NCBI GenBank assembly: GCA_005656395.1
Contig: SRSI01000050.1
Span: 2,356,001-2,420,000, forward strand
DNA: 64,000 bases
DNA from: Strongyloides papillosus
Taxonomy: Eukaryota; Nematoda; Chromadorea; Rhabditida; Strongyloididae
Direction: 5' to 3'
How positions within the stretch are numbered: position 1 is the stretch's first letter; each line of letters begins with the position of its first letter. A program made the position numbers and the translations under genes. This document shows positions 32,812 to 45,333 of this stretch, piece by piece. Under the pieces are notes generated by a model. It did no database searches and was not told the DNA's origin. It worked only from the letters and a program-made list of their open reading frames with translations.

Positions 32812-34957
32812 ATGTCTAAAAAGAGTACTGAAAAAACCAAGAAACAAAATGAAACTATAAATAACTATTTCTCACAATCAAAGTATTATTTTATTTTCCT
32901 ATTCATTATTGGTAATAAAAAAATTATATTCTAAATATAAATAAATATTTTTTTCTAGCTTTGATTATATCAATAAGTCATTCATATTACTTGTCACAGT
33001 TATATGAAAATGATATCCATTTTTCGTATTTAGCTGATTTTGAAAGAGAAATGGCTTATAGAACTGAAATGGGACTGTACTTTTCATACTATAAGACTAT
33101 TGTTAAATCAGAATCATTTATGGGTGGGTTAGACAAGATAATTCATGATAACGTTACTGAGTATGGTCATGAAATAAATACCTTGAATAGATTTAATTTG
33201 TATCCTGAAGTTATACTAGGATTTTTATACAGAACATTTAAATATCTTAATGATATTTATAAATTTGCCACTGAGACTTGTTATCAAACTAATAGAGGTG
33301 ATGGCTTACCTCCAATAGTTTCATGTGAGGGAATACTTAATTATCACTACTTTTATATTTATGGTGTCTTTGGTATTGCTGGTACTGTAGCAGGTTCTAT
33401 ATTTTTAATTGGGGCTATAACATCAGAAACATTCTTTGGTGGTTTAATTTCAATTTGTTGTTTTATGTTCAATCATGGTGAGGCTACCAGAGTTCAATGG
33501 ACACCACCATTAAGGGAATCTTTTGGTTACCCAATGATTCTCCTCCAGATGGTTATTTTAACAATAATCCTAAAAGGGAAATCAACCAAACTAACTTTAT
33601 TATCTCTATTCACAATCTTCACAACATTTGCCTGCCTTTTCTGGCAATTTTCCCAATTTGTTTTTTTTACACAAGTTTTTGCATTATTTAGTATATACTT
33701 ATTATCATATTCACAAAGGAATATCATATCATCATTAGTATATTCTCATTTAATAGCATTTATCACATCATATATTTTGCTATTTGGTAATGATATGATG
33801 TTAACATCATTATATTTAACATCATTATTATCATTTATAGTTATTTTTAACTTCTTATCGTATCTCGAAAACCATACACCAAAGATAATCTCAGTTCCCT
33901 TACGATTAATGGCATTTGTTGGATTGACATTTGGAATTAAATATATTATCTCAAAAACATTAAATATCGAGGATGACTCACATATTTTTGATATTATGAG
34001 ATCAAAGTTTAGTAATTTTGCCAATTTCCATACAAGGTTGTATACTTGCGCAGCTGAATTTGACTTTATTACCTTGGAACCTATAGTTAAGATATCAACA
34101 ACTTTACTACTCCCAATTTCTGTAATATCATTTTTATTAATTACATTTTATGTAATTAAAAAGGAATATAAAAGTTTATTGAGACCATCAATTTATCCCC
34201 TAGATAAAAATAATAGCGATATCATTTACCATACCCTCCAAAGTATAGCTTTTTGTATTTTGGCTAGTTTAATAATGAGATTAAAACTTTTCGCTACACC
34301 ACACTTATGTATCTTGAGTGGGTGTGCTTTTAAATTATCGTTGTGGCCAATTAAAGTTAAAAAGATTTATTTATATGGAATAATTATTGCTGTAATTGCT
34401 TGTATGGGGTATAAAGGTGTTGAAAATGTCCAAAAACAGTTGTCAAAAATCGGTGAGTACTCAAATCCAGATCAAGAGTATGTTTTTGAGTGGATAAAAA
34501 GTAATACAAAAGAAAATGATGTTTTCGCCGGTCCCATGCCGTTGATGGCTAATGTTAAATTATCAACACTACGACCAATTGTTAACCACCCTCATTATGA
34601 ACATGTAGAGATTAGAAATAGAACTTTAAAAGTTTATTCTGTCTTCTCTAAGAAACCAATTACAGATGTTTATAATACTTTAAAAAATATGGGGGTTAAT
34701 TATTTCCTATTCCAACCCCATAATTGTATGCCACACCCCACAAAGTAAGTAATAATATTTTTATGTTTTTATAATTTTTAATTACTAGAGTTCATTGTTC
34801 ATACCAAACAATGTGGGATCTCCAAGATCCTGAGAATGTTAATAATATTAATAATTGTCAATTAATCGAGAGGACCATCAAGACACGTAATCAGAAACAC
34901 ATTGAACCATTTGAAATAGTATACAATCAAAAAAATTATGTAGTACTTAAATTGTGA
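32812..34957 (+). CDS. dpy-19: DPY-19 protein C-mannosyltransferase
   Basis: Exons 32812..32911, 32959..34744 and 34789..34957 give 684 residues. It has many membrane segments and the DPY19 landmarks YENDIHFSYLADFEREMAYR, RTEMGLYFSYYKTI, NRFNLYPEV, the RGDGLPPIVSCEG loop and FNHGEATRVQWTPPLRESF. The enzyme works in the ER membrane, moving mannose from dolichol-phosphate-mannose onto the first Trp of WxxW motifs in secreted proteins. In C. elegans loss disturbs neuroblast migration and body shape. The length matches the family, and the first exon carries the short cytosolic N-terminus. Confidence 0.95.
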
Positions 34958-37900
34958 ACTTTTAAACTTAGCATTTAAAACACATCTCATTGTTATTGCA
35001 TAATAGAATAAAATTTTTTTCAGCCTAAATTGTGTGTATTTTTTTTATTAAACTGCTTTAGAAATATATTACATTGACCTTTAATTGTAAATTAATCATA
35101 AGGTATTCCAAAATTTTACTTTCGAGGGAATCTTTAACTTCTTCACATTAATGAGTAGTGATTTTATTTGGTTTGAAAAAAAGTTATTGCAAGATATTTT
35201 ATACTTTAACCAAGTTACAACAGGTTTGTTTGTCCACTAGCAAATTAAAGGTAATTTGGTAACCTTTTTGAAAAGATATAAATTGAAATGTGAATCAAAA
35301 ATGTTAACAAAATATTATTTAAAAAAGCTTTCTATTTTTAGTATTTACAATTTTATAAGTTTAATAATTTAATGTCATGAATAATTAGCACAGTATATAA
35401 AAAATAATTAGGCTTTCGTAATAAATACTTTTAATGACTCTAAATTGTGTTGTTTTTATAATATTAGTTTAAATATTAAATTTAGTTTTGACGACATTAT
35501 TATTTTAAAATACCTTTTATTTGTTTTTTCTATATGTTTCCTGTTAATTTTTATTTTTCTCATTTTTTTAAAGGATAAGTGAATTCAATTTTTCCTTAAA
35601 GCTTGATGGTAATATATTATTTTATGACATCCTCTGAAATAAATATAATAATAATATTTATATTTTTGGTAAGGAAAAAAAATTAAAAATTTATATATTC
35701 TTTTTTAATTTATCTTTCTCCATCATTTAGGGAAAATAATATTAGAGGAGAAAATATAATTAATATTGACCTTTTAATATATTTTTGTTTTAAATATACA
35801 TCTATTACTAATTTCTGATCATTGATAAAATGTATAAATAAACAATGTATTTGTTTTTATTATAGTTTTTATGAGTAAATTATGAAATAATTCTAGAATT
35901 ATCATTTGTAGATACACATATACTAATGTACTCTAATGATAATGTAAATGAAGGCTTTTCTATGTCAATTAAAAGTATAATAAAATGTAAAGATTTTTTA
36001 ATTATTATTATTTATTTTGTGTACTTCTCTCTAATAGTAGATTTAAAATTAATCTTTAAATTCTATGAAATAATAAGATAATATAATTGGAACTTTAATA
36101 TTTTGAGAAAAAGGCAATTTGTTGTGATAAATGTAAATTGCGGTTTTTAGATATTTGTGTGAATATAAAATTTATTACAGTATCTCCTTTTTATAATATA
36201 ATATTCTTAGTTTTTAAGGCATTTTTAATTACAAATAGCATATGAGAATAAATTAGTATGATGAGGTGTATATATTAATACATTATTATTTCTAATGAAT
36301 TGTTATCATTAATTATTAACTAAAGATACTTTTGATATAGGGTATAATTTTTGATATTGATTAATCATATAACGATTTTAGGACTGACCAGGTCGCGCAA
36401 AACGGTACATTTTAGTGAGATTTCACCAATAAATAATAAAAAAATATATGATTAGTTTATTATTTCTTTAAAAATATTATTTACTCCATAATTATTAGAT
36501 ATGTATATTTAAAAGTTATTTATATTTTGCTGGGAAATAAAAAATTTTGTTTCACTATAATTTATAATTTATTAATATTTAAAAATGTTTTAGTGGAATA
36601 TTTTTAAAAAAAAAAGTAATAAACACACATAAAAGAAATGGGGAAAAAAATAATTGCAATTATTTAGTTTTTGAGGAAAAAATAAAATGTTACAATGATA
36701 TTAAATTTGTTTACAAATTTATTTACAAGCAAGTTTTTATTTACCAAAACTTAAGTCAATCTTAAAATCATTATTCCAAAAGATAATACAATGTTAATAT
36801 ATTTTTTCACTTGATTTTTGTTTACAAATTTTTTATATTTTCTAATAACATTTATTTATCAAAATAGATAAATATGAAAGCGATAATTAAGAATATTTAT
36901 ATTTTTAGAATTTTTTGTTGTTTCCTTTCTCATCTCGTGGATTTAAGCCTTTTTTTAATTCTTAATATTATTAAATTTTAAGCTTAACAATTTTTACATA
37001 TTGTTTTTACATAAATATACCTTTTCTTAATTTTATTTTAAGCATTAATATTTATTAAATAATCAAGAAATAATTACATATATTCTTGTTTTTATTTTTA
37101 TCCTATGTGTGTTTTAAATAAAGAAAAAAATTTATCAGCATTAATTGCATATATATGTGTGTAAATATATTTTATGGAAAGTCATAGAAAAAAATGTTTA
37201 CCATGAGAATATCATAAAACTTTATATATATTTTTATGTTTTTTAATATTTAAATCTTTTTAATGATAATACGGATTTAATCAGAAAAAAATGTATGTTA
37301 TTATTTATAATGCTACAAAATATCTAATCTTTTTATTGTTATTCGACTTTCCTGAGATAATCTCTAATCACACCTTACAATAGAGGATTTTTTTAAAATT
37401 GTTATTATTAAATGTTTTTCCGTGGGAAATAATATAAAAAAATTTTGTATTAGTATCGTTATATTTGAAATAGATAAGAGATTTACTAAGTAAACAGAAG
37501 TAAACGATTTTTACATTTCATGAGATATATGGTTTTAGATCTTTGTTGTCAGCAGTTTTATAACAAAGTAAATACAAAAAAGATATACTTATCATACGAT
37601 ATAAATTTTAAGTTTGTTATCAAATATAAATAGCTATTTATATAAACTTTTTAATATATTAACTTATACTTTACTTATGATAGAGATTATGAAATATCTA
37701 TGGATATATTATTATGTTATATAAAAAAACATATTTTTATTTATACAATTTCCTATTTCATTATCTTATCTGTGCCATTTATCATTAATAGAAGATCTAT
37801 AAAAATTTATCTGTTGTAAAAGCAAATCATTTAATATAATCTTGATTTCCTCGTAGTATATCTTGTTTTATTTACCATGAAAAAAAGTAATAACAACAAT

Positions 37901-39503
37901 ATAAATGACCTTTATATAATTTTTTCTTCATTTGCCATCATTAAATGTGAAATATTTTATCTTTCTGTTATTAAAAGGGTTGAAATATTAAACAACAGGA
38001 AAAGTGAGAAGAAAAAGAGGCATACAAAATTTTTACTGTTAAAAATATCACGGAGTATTTTGTCGATGCAAATATATATTTATATATAATATATATATAT
38101 ACTTTATGAAGATAATTTTTACTGACGCAACAATATTTTTATTATACAACATGCACAGTAAATACGCTATACCCTCCATTATCAATATAAAAAAATTTTT
38201 TTTCAAAAGAATATTTAACAAAGTTGAATAGTAATAAAATATAAAAAATATGTATGTGTATATATTTTTATGTAATATAATTTATTATTACTTACTGTTA
38301 CTTTTATATGTAATTAGTTAGGATTTTTTTACTTTTTAACATTGAAATTATAGTAATATTTTTATTTCCTTGCATATGATTTATGACGTTTTAAAAAAAC
38401 TTTCAGATTAAGTCTATTATATATATATTAGCAAAAAATAACTGTTAAGAAGATTAATTTTATTTAGATTTTAAGAAATTAATAATATTCTTTTAAATGC
38501 TTATGATATTTTAAGTATAAGCTTTAATTTTTAAGACTTTAGATGTTTTACTAATAAACATGATTATTGATATGCATATTAGAAGAATAAAATATTAGTG
38601 TTCATCTATGTTTTTTATAATTGTAAATAATTATATTTTTTTGCCCCAAGGAATGACATATATAACATATTTTTTCAAGAACACGGGTTATATTGATTTT
38701 TTACACTGGTTTGATCAGAGTGTATATATAAAAAATTCATGGTTTATTGTTATCTATTTTAAAAAAGATGACTACCATTCTTTTATGCAAATTTAAAAAA
38801 ATAAAAAACTTGTAAATTATTGTAATATTGTACATATAAAGTTTTTTTAATTAGTGTTTTCTTAAGAGTGGAAAGAATAATAATTAACATTACAATATTT
38901 TGCAAGCCTTTTTACATAATTTGCAGGAGAGAATGAAAAAAGAGATGCATTGAGAAATGTTAATGATTTTAATGTTAATCTTTTCTTATAATACACTTTT
39001 TTGTAATTTTTTCCTCCATCATATTCTATTTTTATAAGATTTATTTTAATTTTTCGTTATTTATTTTATTCCTACATGACAAAAAAGGTGCACGAAATAC
39101 TTGTATTTAGAATAATTATTAAAATATTATATTTTAATGAATGTAAATGTTAATTTTAATTGTAATTAATTTTGTAAAACTTCTTTTATCAGTCAACATT
39201 TAATCATTTTTCTTTTTTATGTTAGTATAATGATTGAAAAATTAAATATATTTATATATAAATTTTATTTAACATTTCATTTTGAAGAACAAAAAATTGT
39301 GTAAACAATATGTTTATAAATAACAGTATTTCAAACATCACATTTATATATTTTGCAGTTGCGTTTTTTATTATTCTATTGAATAATCCTCGTTTTCAGG
39401 GTATATTTCTTTTAATTAAATATTTTTTTAGGTAATAAATTAAATGTATAAATTATTATATCAATTTATTGATACATGGTAATTGGATATATTGTTTTTA
39501 TAA
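34958..39503. other. 4.5-kb gene-poor AT-rich region upstream of daf-4
   Basis: This is the longest stretch without a supported gene. It is extremely AT-rich with runs of TA repeats (for example near 38,085). Frames at 37877 and 38608 are short and lack features. It may hold distal control sequences of the receptor gene that follows. I see no transposon ends or RNA gene. Confidence 0.5.
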
Positions 39504-41417
39504 ATGAAAAAATTTAAGAATACTGTATTATTTTGGTGCTTTTTAGCATTAATTTTAATTTCTAATAATAATGAAGTTTCCGGTGGTTTAATTAAGGAGT
39601 ATCGGACGAAGGTTGATCAATTACAGAATGGTCAGGGTTCCCAAACTGTTTACATTGATGAAAAAGGTCGAAGTTTTATTTGGTGTGATAGTTTTAGGAA
39701 AAATGAATGCTTATCTGGTAATGTTACTGAGTGTACAACCAAAGAACGATGTTATCGGGAGAATCATGAACATACTATTAGTTGTTCTGCAGCATATGTC
39801 TTTGATACTATTGATAGATTTAATTTTACCATTCATGATGATGTAAGTTTTGTATATTCATAACTTAATAATATTTATTGTAATTTAGGCTCTTCAAGCC
39901 AAAGGTTGTTGGAGTCAAGAACATGCCCATTTGGAATGTTTGGATATTAAGGAATGTGTCTTAAAAGAAAAGATTCGTGCTCTTGATACAAACAAATCTG
40001 CATTATTTTGTTGTTGTTTTGAATCTAATTGTAATTCACAAGAATTCCTTAGATATGAAGTTGTTTCACTTCAAGAGGACCACGAATTAAATAAGTCACT
40101 AATTAAAAAGGATAATTTTATGAGCCAAGAAGAGTTATACCATACTCCAACAACAATGATATTAGCATCTATTTTTATTTTATGTACCATTATTTTATTG
40201 TGCTCACCAAGAATAATTAGAAATATTAAGAAAAATATTCATGAGACAAAGGAAAAGGAAAAATCGTCAGTTTCCTTGGAAATTGTCGATAACGGTAAAA
40301 AACCTTTATTAGTAGAGAAAGAAAAACCAAGATCATGTCATAAACAAATAGAAATTATTGAAATTCTGGCACGTGGTCGCTTTGGTGAAGTTTACAGAGG
40401 TATCTACAATGGACAGGTAATAGCTGTTAAAACATTTAATCAAGATAATGCTGCAAGTTGGATTAAAGAGAGGGATATATTTACAAATGAATTTGTTAAA
40501 GAACATGATAGTATTGTAAAATATCTAGGAATGGACTATATTAAAACAGAAAGTAGTATAAGCTATAGAATTTTATTAGAATATCATGAAAAGGGCTCTT
40601 TGAATAATTATTTAAATAATCATAAATTAACTTTTTATATTGCTACAAAAATGATGATGTCAATTATCAATGGTATTTGTTATTTACACGAGGAAATTAA
40701 TGGCGGTGATGATTCGAAACCAACAATTATTCATAACGATATTAAATCTAAAAATATTCTTGTTAAAAATGATTTATCGTGTTGTATAAGTGATTTTGGT
40801 TTATCAACAACTTGTTTGAATGGAAGAATGCCATCAGATGAAGTTTTACAACAAGTAGGAACAAAGAGATACATGGCACCAGAGATATTGGAAGGAGCAA
40901 CAGAATTTAGTGCATTTGCATTTATACAAGTTGACATTTACGGAGCAGCATTAGTCATATGGGAAATATTGAGTAGAACATTTATTCCAGGTATGGAGAA
41001 ACTTTCTGACGTACCAAGATACATATTACCGTATGAGGATAAAGTTGGTTTGAATCCAACAATTGGTGAGATGAGAAATTTAGTTGTTATGAAAAAAGTA
41101 AGACCAGAATTTAATGAATTTATTTATAAGAATACCTTGTCATCAAAAATCGTTAGTGTCATCGAAGATATGTGGGATTCAGAACCACACGCACGGATAT
41201 CTGCAGGGTGTGCTAAAAGTAGAATAACAACAATTTTCGAACAATTTTTACCCGTTCCAAACAGTGATGGTCTATTTACAATACCAGATTGTGGTAAGTT
41301 CTTCTTTTAACACTTCTTAATAATTATATATCTTAATTTGTAGCTGACATAATATCATCGGATGAGATACTTGATTATAATTCTTCAGCCGAAACAACAT
41401 TAATGTCAACGGATTAA
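39504..41417 (+). CDS. daf-4: Type II TGF-beta/BMP receptor serine-threonine kinase
   Basis: Exons 39504..39842, 39889..41293 and 41344..41417 give 605 residues: signal peptide (1-27), cysteine-rich extracellular domain ending CCCFESNCN (the activin-receptor fold end), one membrane segment (about 203-220), and a kinase domain (about 268-560). There is no GS box, and the end (LPYEDKVGLNPTIGEM, KKVRPEF, ARISAGCAKSRI) matches type II receptors. Catalytic Lys294 (IAVKTF) and the DFG at 415 are present. The catalytic loop reads HND instead of HRD (395-397). Type II receptors phosphorylate type I partners upon ligand binding, and DAF-4 is the only type II receptor in C. elegans. Confidence 0.92.
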
Positions 41418-41862
41418 AACTTCATTTTTTACATGTTTCTGGAAGATAATCTTTAATCATTTACTTTCTATAGAGAAAAATATCAAAAAAGAGGGAAATA
41501 GTTTATCAATATGCAACTAACAAATATAGAATTTTGTTTATATTATTTATTTGTACATTCTTTTTTTCAATTTTAGAGGTGTTTGTTATTTTATGATCTC
41601 TTTAAATAATTATATATAACTTTTTTTTTATTTTTAATGTAATTGAATTTCTAATAACCTAACTATATTTTAATTTTAAATCCAACTTTTTTTATGTGAA
41701 TAAAATATTTTTATAAAAATATTTGTTTTAATTTTTAAAAAGAAAGTAAAATAATAATTAATTATTTATTTGAAAGAAAACTTACAATCTATATACATGA
41801 ATAAAAAACGAAAACATATGAAAAAAGTGAGTTATTTATTTTAAAAAATTTTATCATTCAAA
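41418..41862. other. Region between daf-4 and the GC-rich island
   Basis: AT-rich 3' flank of the receptor gene. No further gene seen. Confidence 0.5.
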
Positions 41863-42014
41863 TGATAACCCAAACGACATTAGAATTGGAAATAGTTGGG
41901 CTACAAATATCAAAGGCCCGCCTTTCGCTGATGATGAGTATGCGAGCGGGCGGACAGACCAATAAAAAACATTCTGGTGAGAGCTCCATTCTGAAGCACT
42001 TAAAAATTTTTTTT
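41863..42014 (+). ncRNA. GC-rich island with strong hairpin and downstream T-run (possible small RNA)
   Basis: In a very AT-rich setting, 41,905-41,960 is GC-rich. GCCCGC-CTT-TCGC (41916-41928) pairs with GCGA-GCGGGC (41942-41951), leaving a 13-base loop with TGATGATGA. A CTGA lies at 41991-41994 and a run of eight T at 42007-42014, which could end a polymerase III transcript. The TGATGA and CTGA pieces recall C/D snoRNA boxes, but the terminal stem is weak. A coding exon remnant (a frame reading NSWATNIKGPPFADDEYASG) is an alternative. The strand is assumed. Confidence 0.3.
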
Positions 42015-42017
42015 ATT

Positions 42018-43057
42018 TTAAATAAGGTCATTAATATGTTTCATAAATAGATCATAAGCATCATCAATGTTACCACTTTTTTGTTTACCTGAATCATCAG
42101 TTTTATTTGAATTTTTACTATTATCATCAAATTGCCGTGAACCAGATGATGTTATAGCAAAATCTGCACCTGTAGAAATATTTGTGTTCTTTTTGTTTTG
42201 TACAATAGTATCTCTTTTGACAAGTAAATGAGCCGGAACAATACGTGTAGCCTCTTTTATCATATTTCTTTTTACTGGAGCACTTGATATTTGTGCAGTT
42301 GGTATGGTATCCTCTGATGAGGGATCGAATTTTCTGAATTCCCTTATTGTTGCTTTTTGTTCTGAGTTCTTATCTAAATTGGTAGTTGATGAGGAGGGAC
42401 CTTGATTGGGGATATTTTGGGGGACGCCTTTGTTTCTGAAGAAGTTTCCTGATTGATATGATCCTCCGTTGTCATCGTATCTAAATACTTTTCGTAATCT
42501 TTTACTGACTTCAACTAAATTTGGTATTGGTCCTAATGGGGGACCAGGAATGTCATCACATGTTTTATCGAAATTTAAAGAAGTTGATGGTGGATTGACT
42601 AATAAAGCAGTTGGAATTTCAGGTCCTGGAGGCAATGGTATATCAGAGGGATTCTCTGCTGTTGCCTCAGCTAAATAAACACTCATCTGAAAATCTCTTT
42701 CATTTTCATAAATCCTTAGTTTTGATTCCAATTCCATTATCTTTTGTTTATTGTCTGTCTTTCGGAAAAATTTTATAATTTCTAAATATTGTTGCTTCAG
42801 TTTTTTTCTTTTATCTTCACAAGCTTTAGGGGTCATTTTCTTTTTAGCTTCTGAAAATATTTTATTATAAATGTGCATTTTATATTTTGTAGCTTACCAT
42901 TCTCGTCCAGTTGTTTCATATGTTTTAAGATTCCTTCATAATCTCTGTTTATCATATTTTCTTGTTTCTGAGTATTCCTTAATTGTTTGGTATTTTTTTT
43001 ATTCCGATTTTTCTGCCTACGCCTTTCTGCTTCAACTGGATTGTAATTTTTCGCCAT
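42018..43057 (-). CDS. WBP11-like splicing-associated protein
   Basis: Exons 43057..42898 and 42850..42018 with a 47-bp intron give 330 residues. The basic, helical N-terminus (NYNPVEAERRRQKNRNKKNTKQ) is the Wbp11 domain, followed by a conserved EDKRKKLKQQYLEIIKFF segment. Proline-rich pieces (IPLPPGPE, IPGPPLGP) could bind WW or SH3 domains. The C-terminus (EATRIVPAHLLVKRD and DDAYDLFMKHINDLI) mirrors the ends of animal WBP11. It is much shorter than human WBP11 because the long proline arrays are missing. It acts in the nucleus with splicing factors by family knowledge. Confidence 0.85.
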
Positions 43058-44095
43058 TTTTGTATAGGTTTCTTAATTTTGTGTAATCAAAAAATTTAAA
43101 AAGCTATTAAAGAAATACAAATCTCAATATACATCTTGTACCAACGGTTAAATTTCTTTTCCATATGAAATTGATATTCGAAGATTAAATTCTCTATATG
43201 TAAAGAGGAAGAATTACGCTCTGTAAATTATTTTCAAATTTCTGAGTTTTTTTCAAATGAAATATATTTGGAAAACGATAATAAAACATAATGTCAAATA
43301 TTAGCTCCGTACGATATGCCGTTCTTTAGATACATCGACTTAAAGGTACCAAATTTTGATACCTCCATATCTCCCTCAAAAATTAAATTTTTATGTTCGA
43401 AATTTAACAATTAGACATCATTTTTAATGCTTAACTTGAGTACTTAATGAAGAAGATGTGAGACATCTAAAAAATTACGTGGTAAATAAACTTTTTATAA
43501 CGCAAAGATTCATTTTTGAAAATAATTCATAATAAAAATGTTTCACACATGTCTGAAAGAATACGCAAAAATTTTTTTTAAATGAATAAACTGAAAACAA
43601 TCATGAGAATCCCGACATGTGTAACGCATAACCTCTCACCCCTCCAACCATTGAAAAATTTCAAAGGTATAAACACCTATACTCATCGTCATTCGTAACT
43701 AATTAAGCATATTATCTATGATATTTATTGACAATTACAAAAATGTTAATATAATTAAAAAATTTGTTTTAGCAGAAAAAAAACTGACAGAAATCAAGGC
43801 ATAAAACTAAATTTTACCGAAATTTTTTATTTTTTAATTGCATACAAAATTAAAGTAAAGATTATACAAAAAAAATAACATTCCAAATTTCATAGCACAG
43901 AAGTTATAACTGAAAACAAAATGTTTAAATAAATTTCAAAAGTGTCATGATAAAAAAAAGATCAAACGAAAAGAACATTCAAAATTAGTTTTATACATCC
44001 TGCAGCTAAAAGTAAATTTTTTTTAAAATTTCTATTTAATAAATTTAAAAAAAATAAAATGAAAGAGGTATAAATATATTTTATTTTTACGTAAA
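43058..44095. other. AT-rich intergenic region
   Basis: No gene recognised. The slightly more complex stretch near 43,300-43,700 shows no open frame or terminal repeats. Confidence 0.45.
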
Positions 44096-44097
44096 GA

Positions 44098-44152
44098 ATC
44101 TCAGCCCTGTGGTCAAGCAGTGGCGAACGAAGCCAGTTAGCTGACTGTTTTT
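44098..44152 (+). ncRNA. Short GC-rich segment with T-run (possible small RNA)
   Basis: About 50 bases (44101-44147) are GC-rich in AT-rich surroundings. They end in a small hairpin (CAGT/ACTG around TAGCTG) followed by TTTTTT. This could be a polymerase III product, but no tRNA cloverleaf or known RNA motif is seen. Orientation is guessed from the T-run. Confidence 0.2.
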
Positions 44153-44379
44153 TGTATCAACATCAATGAGTGATATTAAAATTATTTACTACAGTTTTTA
44201 TATTTTAAAAAGTTTTTAATGAATTTTTTTTAATAGATTCATAAAAGATACTATCATCAGTCCTAGTTTTTGAAAGTCAATATGATTTTATCAATCGTGT
44301 TGATAAAAAAAAGTTACCCTAAGTATAAATACAAAAATCAAGTACAATTTTTATTCAAATTATTTGTTAAATTTCGTAA

Positions 44380-45333
44380 ATGGAAAGAAAAGCTACTTAT
44401 CTGACTCTATTTGTCATAACAATTTTTGCTATATCATTTTATGCAGCATCAAAGTTTGCCATTAAAACTAATGTGTTTTTTGAAAGTACTCAGAATGAGG
44501 TGATGGATCTGATGTATAATCCTATTGTAAGCCTTGATAATATGGCCTATTCTTACGTGATAAAAGAATATAAAAAAAAGATTGCTTATTGTGTGTTGCC
44601 TAAGAACTTAAGCACTAAAATGAAAAAATTTATGGAAATATTAAAGGATTCCAAGATTATTTATGACGCACAATACAGAAATGATACAGATTTTGTAAAG
44701 TAAATTATATATATTAGTTTTTATTTATTTTTTAGCAATAAAACGTATGAATTTATACCGTATAACAGGAGAAAAGAAATAATTGTAAATAATGAGGAAT
44801 GGATTTGGTTTACAATTCAAAGGAATCCAATAGAAAGATTCATATCATCATTTGTTGATAAATGCATCAATGAAGCAGGCCATAGGAATTTTGGTTATCA
44901 AACTTGTTATGGTTGTAATGGTAATATTCATTGTTTTGTTTCTATTCAATTAATGAGAGCACGATTACTGTTGAAGAATGCATCATTCATTGAGGAATCA
45001 TATGAAGACCGTCATTTTATGCCACAAGCATGGTTTTGCAATTTAAAAAAAAATAAAGACAAAATCTTGACGTTACCTTTTGAGAATATGGGAGGTTTAC
45101 TTGATCAATTAAAAGAAATCACAACAAAAAGAGGATTTAATGAGAAATTCGTTAAAAGTTTGATCAAGAATCTTTTCACAGAAAAAACATCTCACACAAC
45201 ATCAAATACTGAGATAAGAAAAAAGATTAAGGAACAAATTTATAAAGATAAAGTTCTACTTAGATGTTTGTATAATCTTTATTATGTAGATTATAAGGTC
45301 TTTGGTTACCAACGTCCAAAGGAATTAGATTAA
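44380..45333 (+). CDS. Carbohydrate sulfotransferase-family protein (Golgi type II membrane)
   Basis: Exons 44380..44699 and 44736..45333 joined across 36 bp give 305 residues. An N-terminal membrane segment (about 7-25) fits a Golgi type II topology. CVLPKNLSTKMKKFM is the place of the 5'-phosphosulfate-binding loop, and RNPIERFISSFVDKC is the 3'-phosphate-binding motif of PAPS-dependent enzymes. Length and cysteines match the nematode group related to chondroitin sulfotransferases. The substrate is unknown. Its last nine bases overlap the end of the syntaxin gene on the other strand. Confidence 0.8.

Noticed and set aside
37877..38089. 70-codon plus-strand frame in the gene-poor region
   Set aside because: Lys/Asn/Ile-rich, with no domain, signal or flanking exons; expected by chance in a long AT-rich interval.
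41862..42050. 62-codon plus-strand frame over the GC-rich island
   Set aside because: The frame runs across a strong hairpin and into the T-run, without homology or splice support; a structured RNA or remnant fits as well.
44098..44152. tRNA gene in the GC-rich segment
   Set aside because: No acceptor, anticodon or T arm can be drawn; only a T-run and a small hairpin remain.
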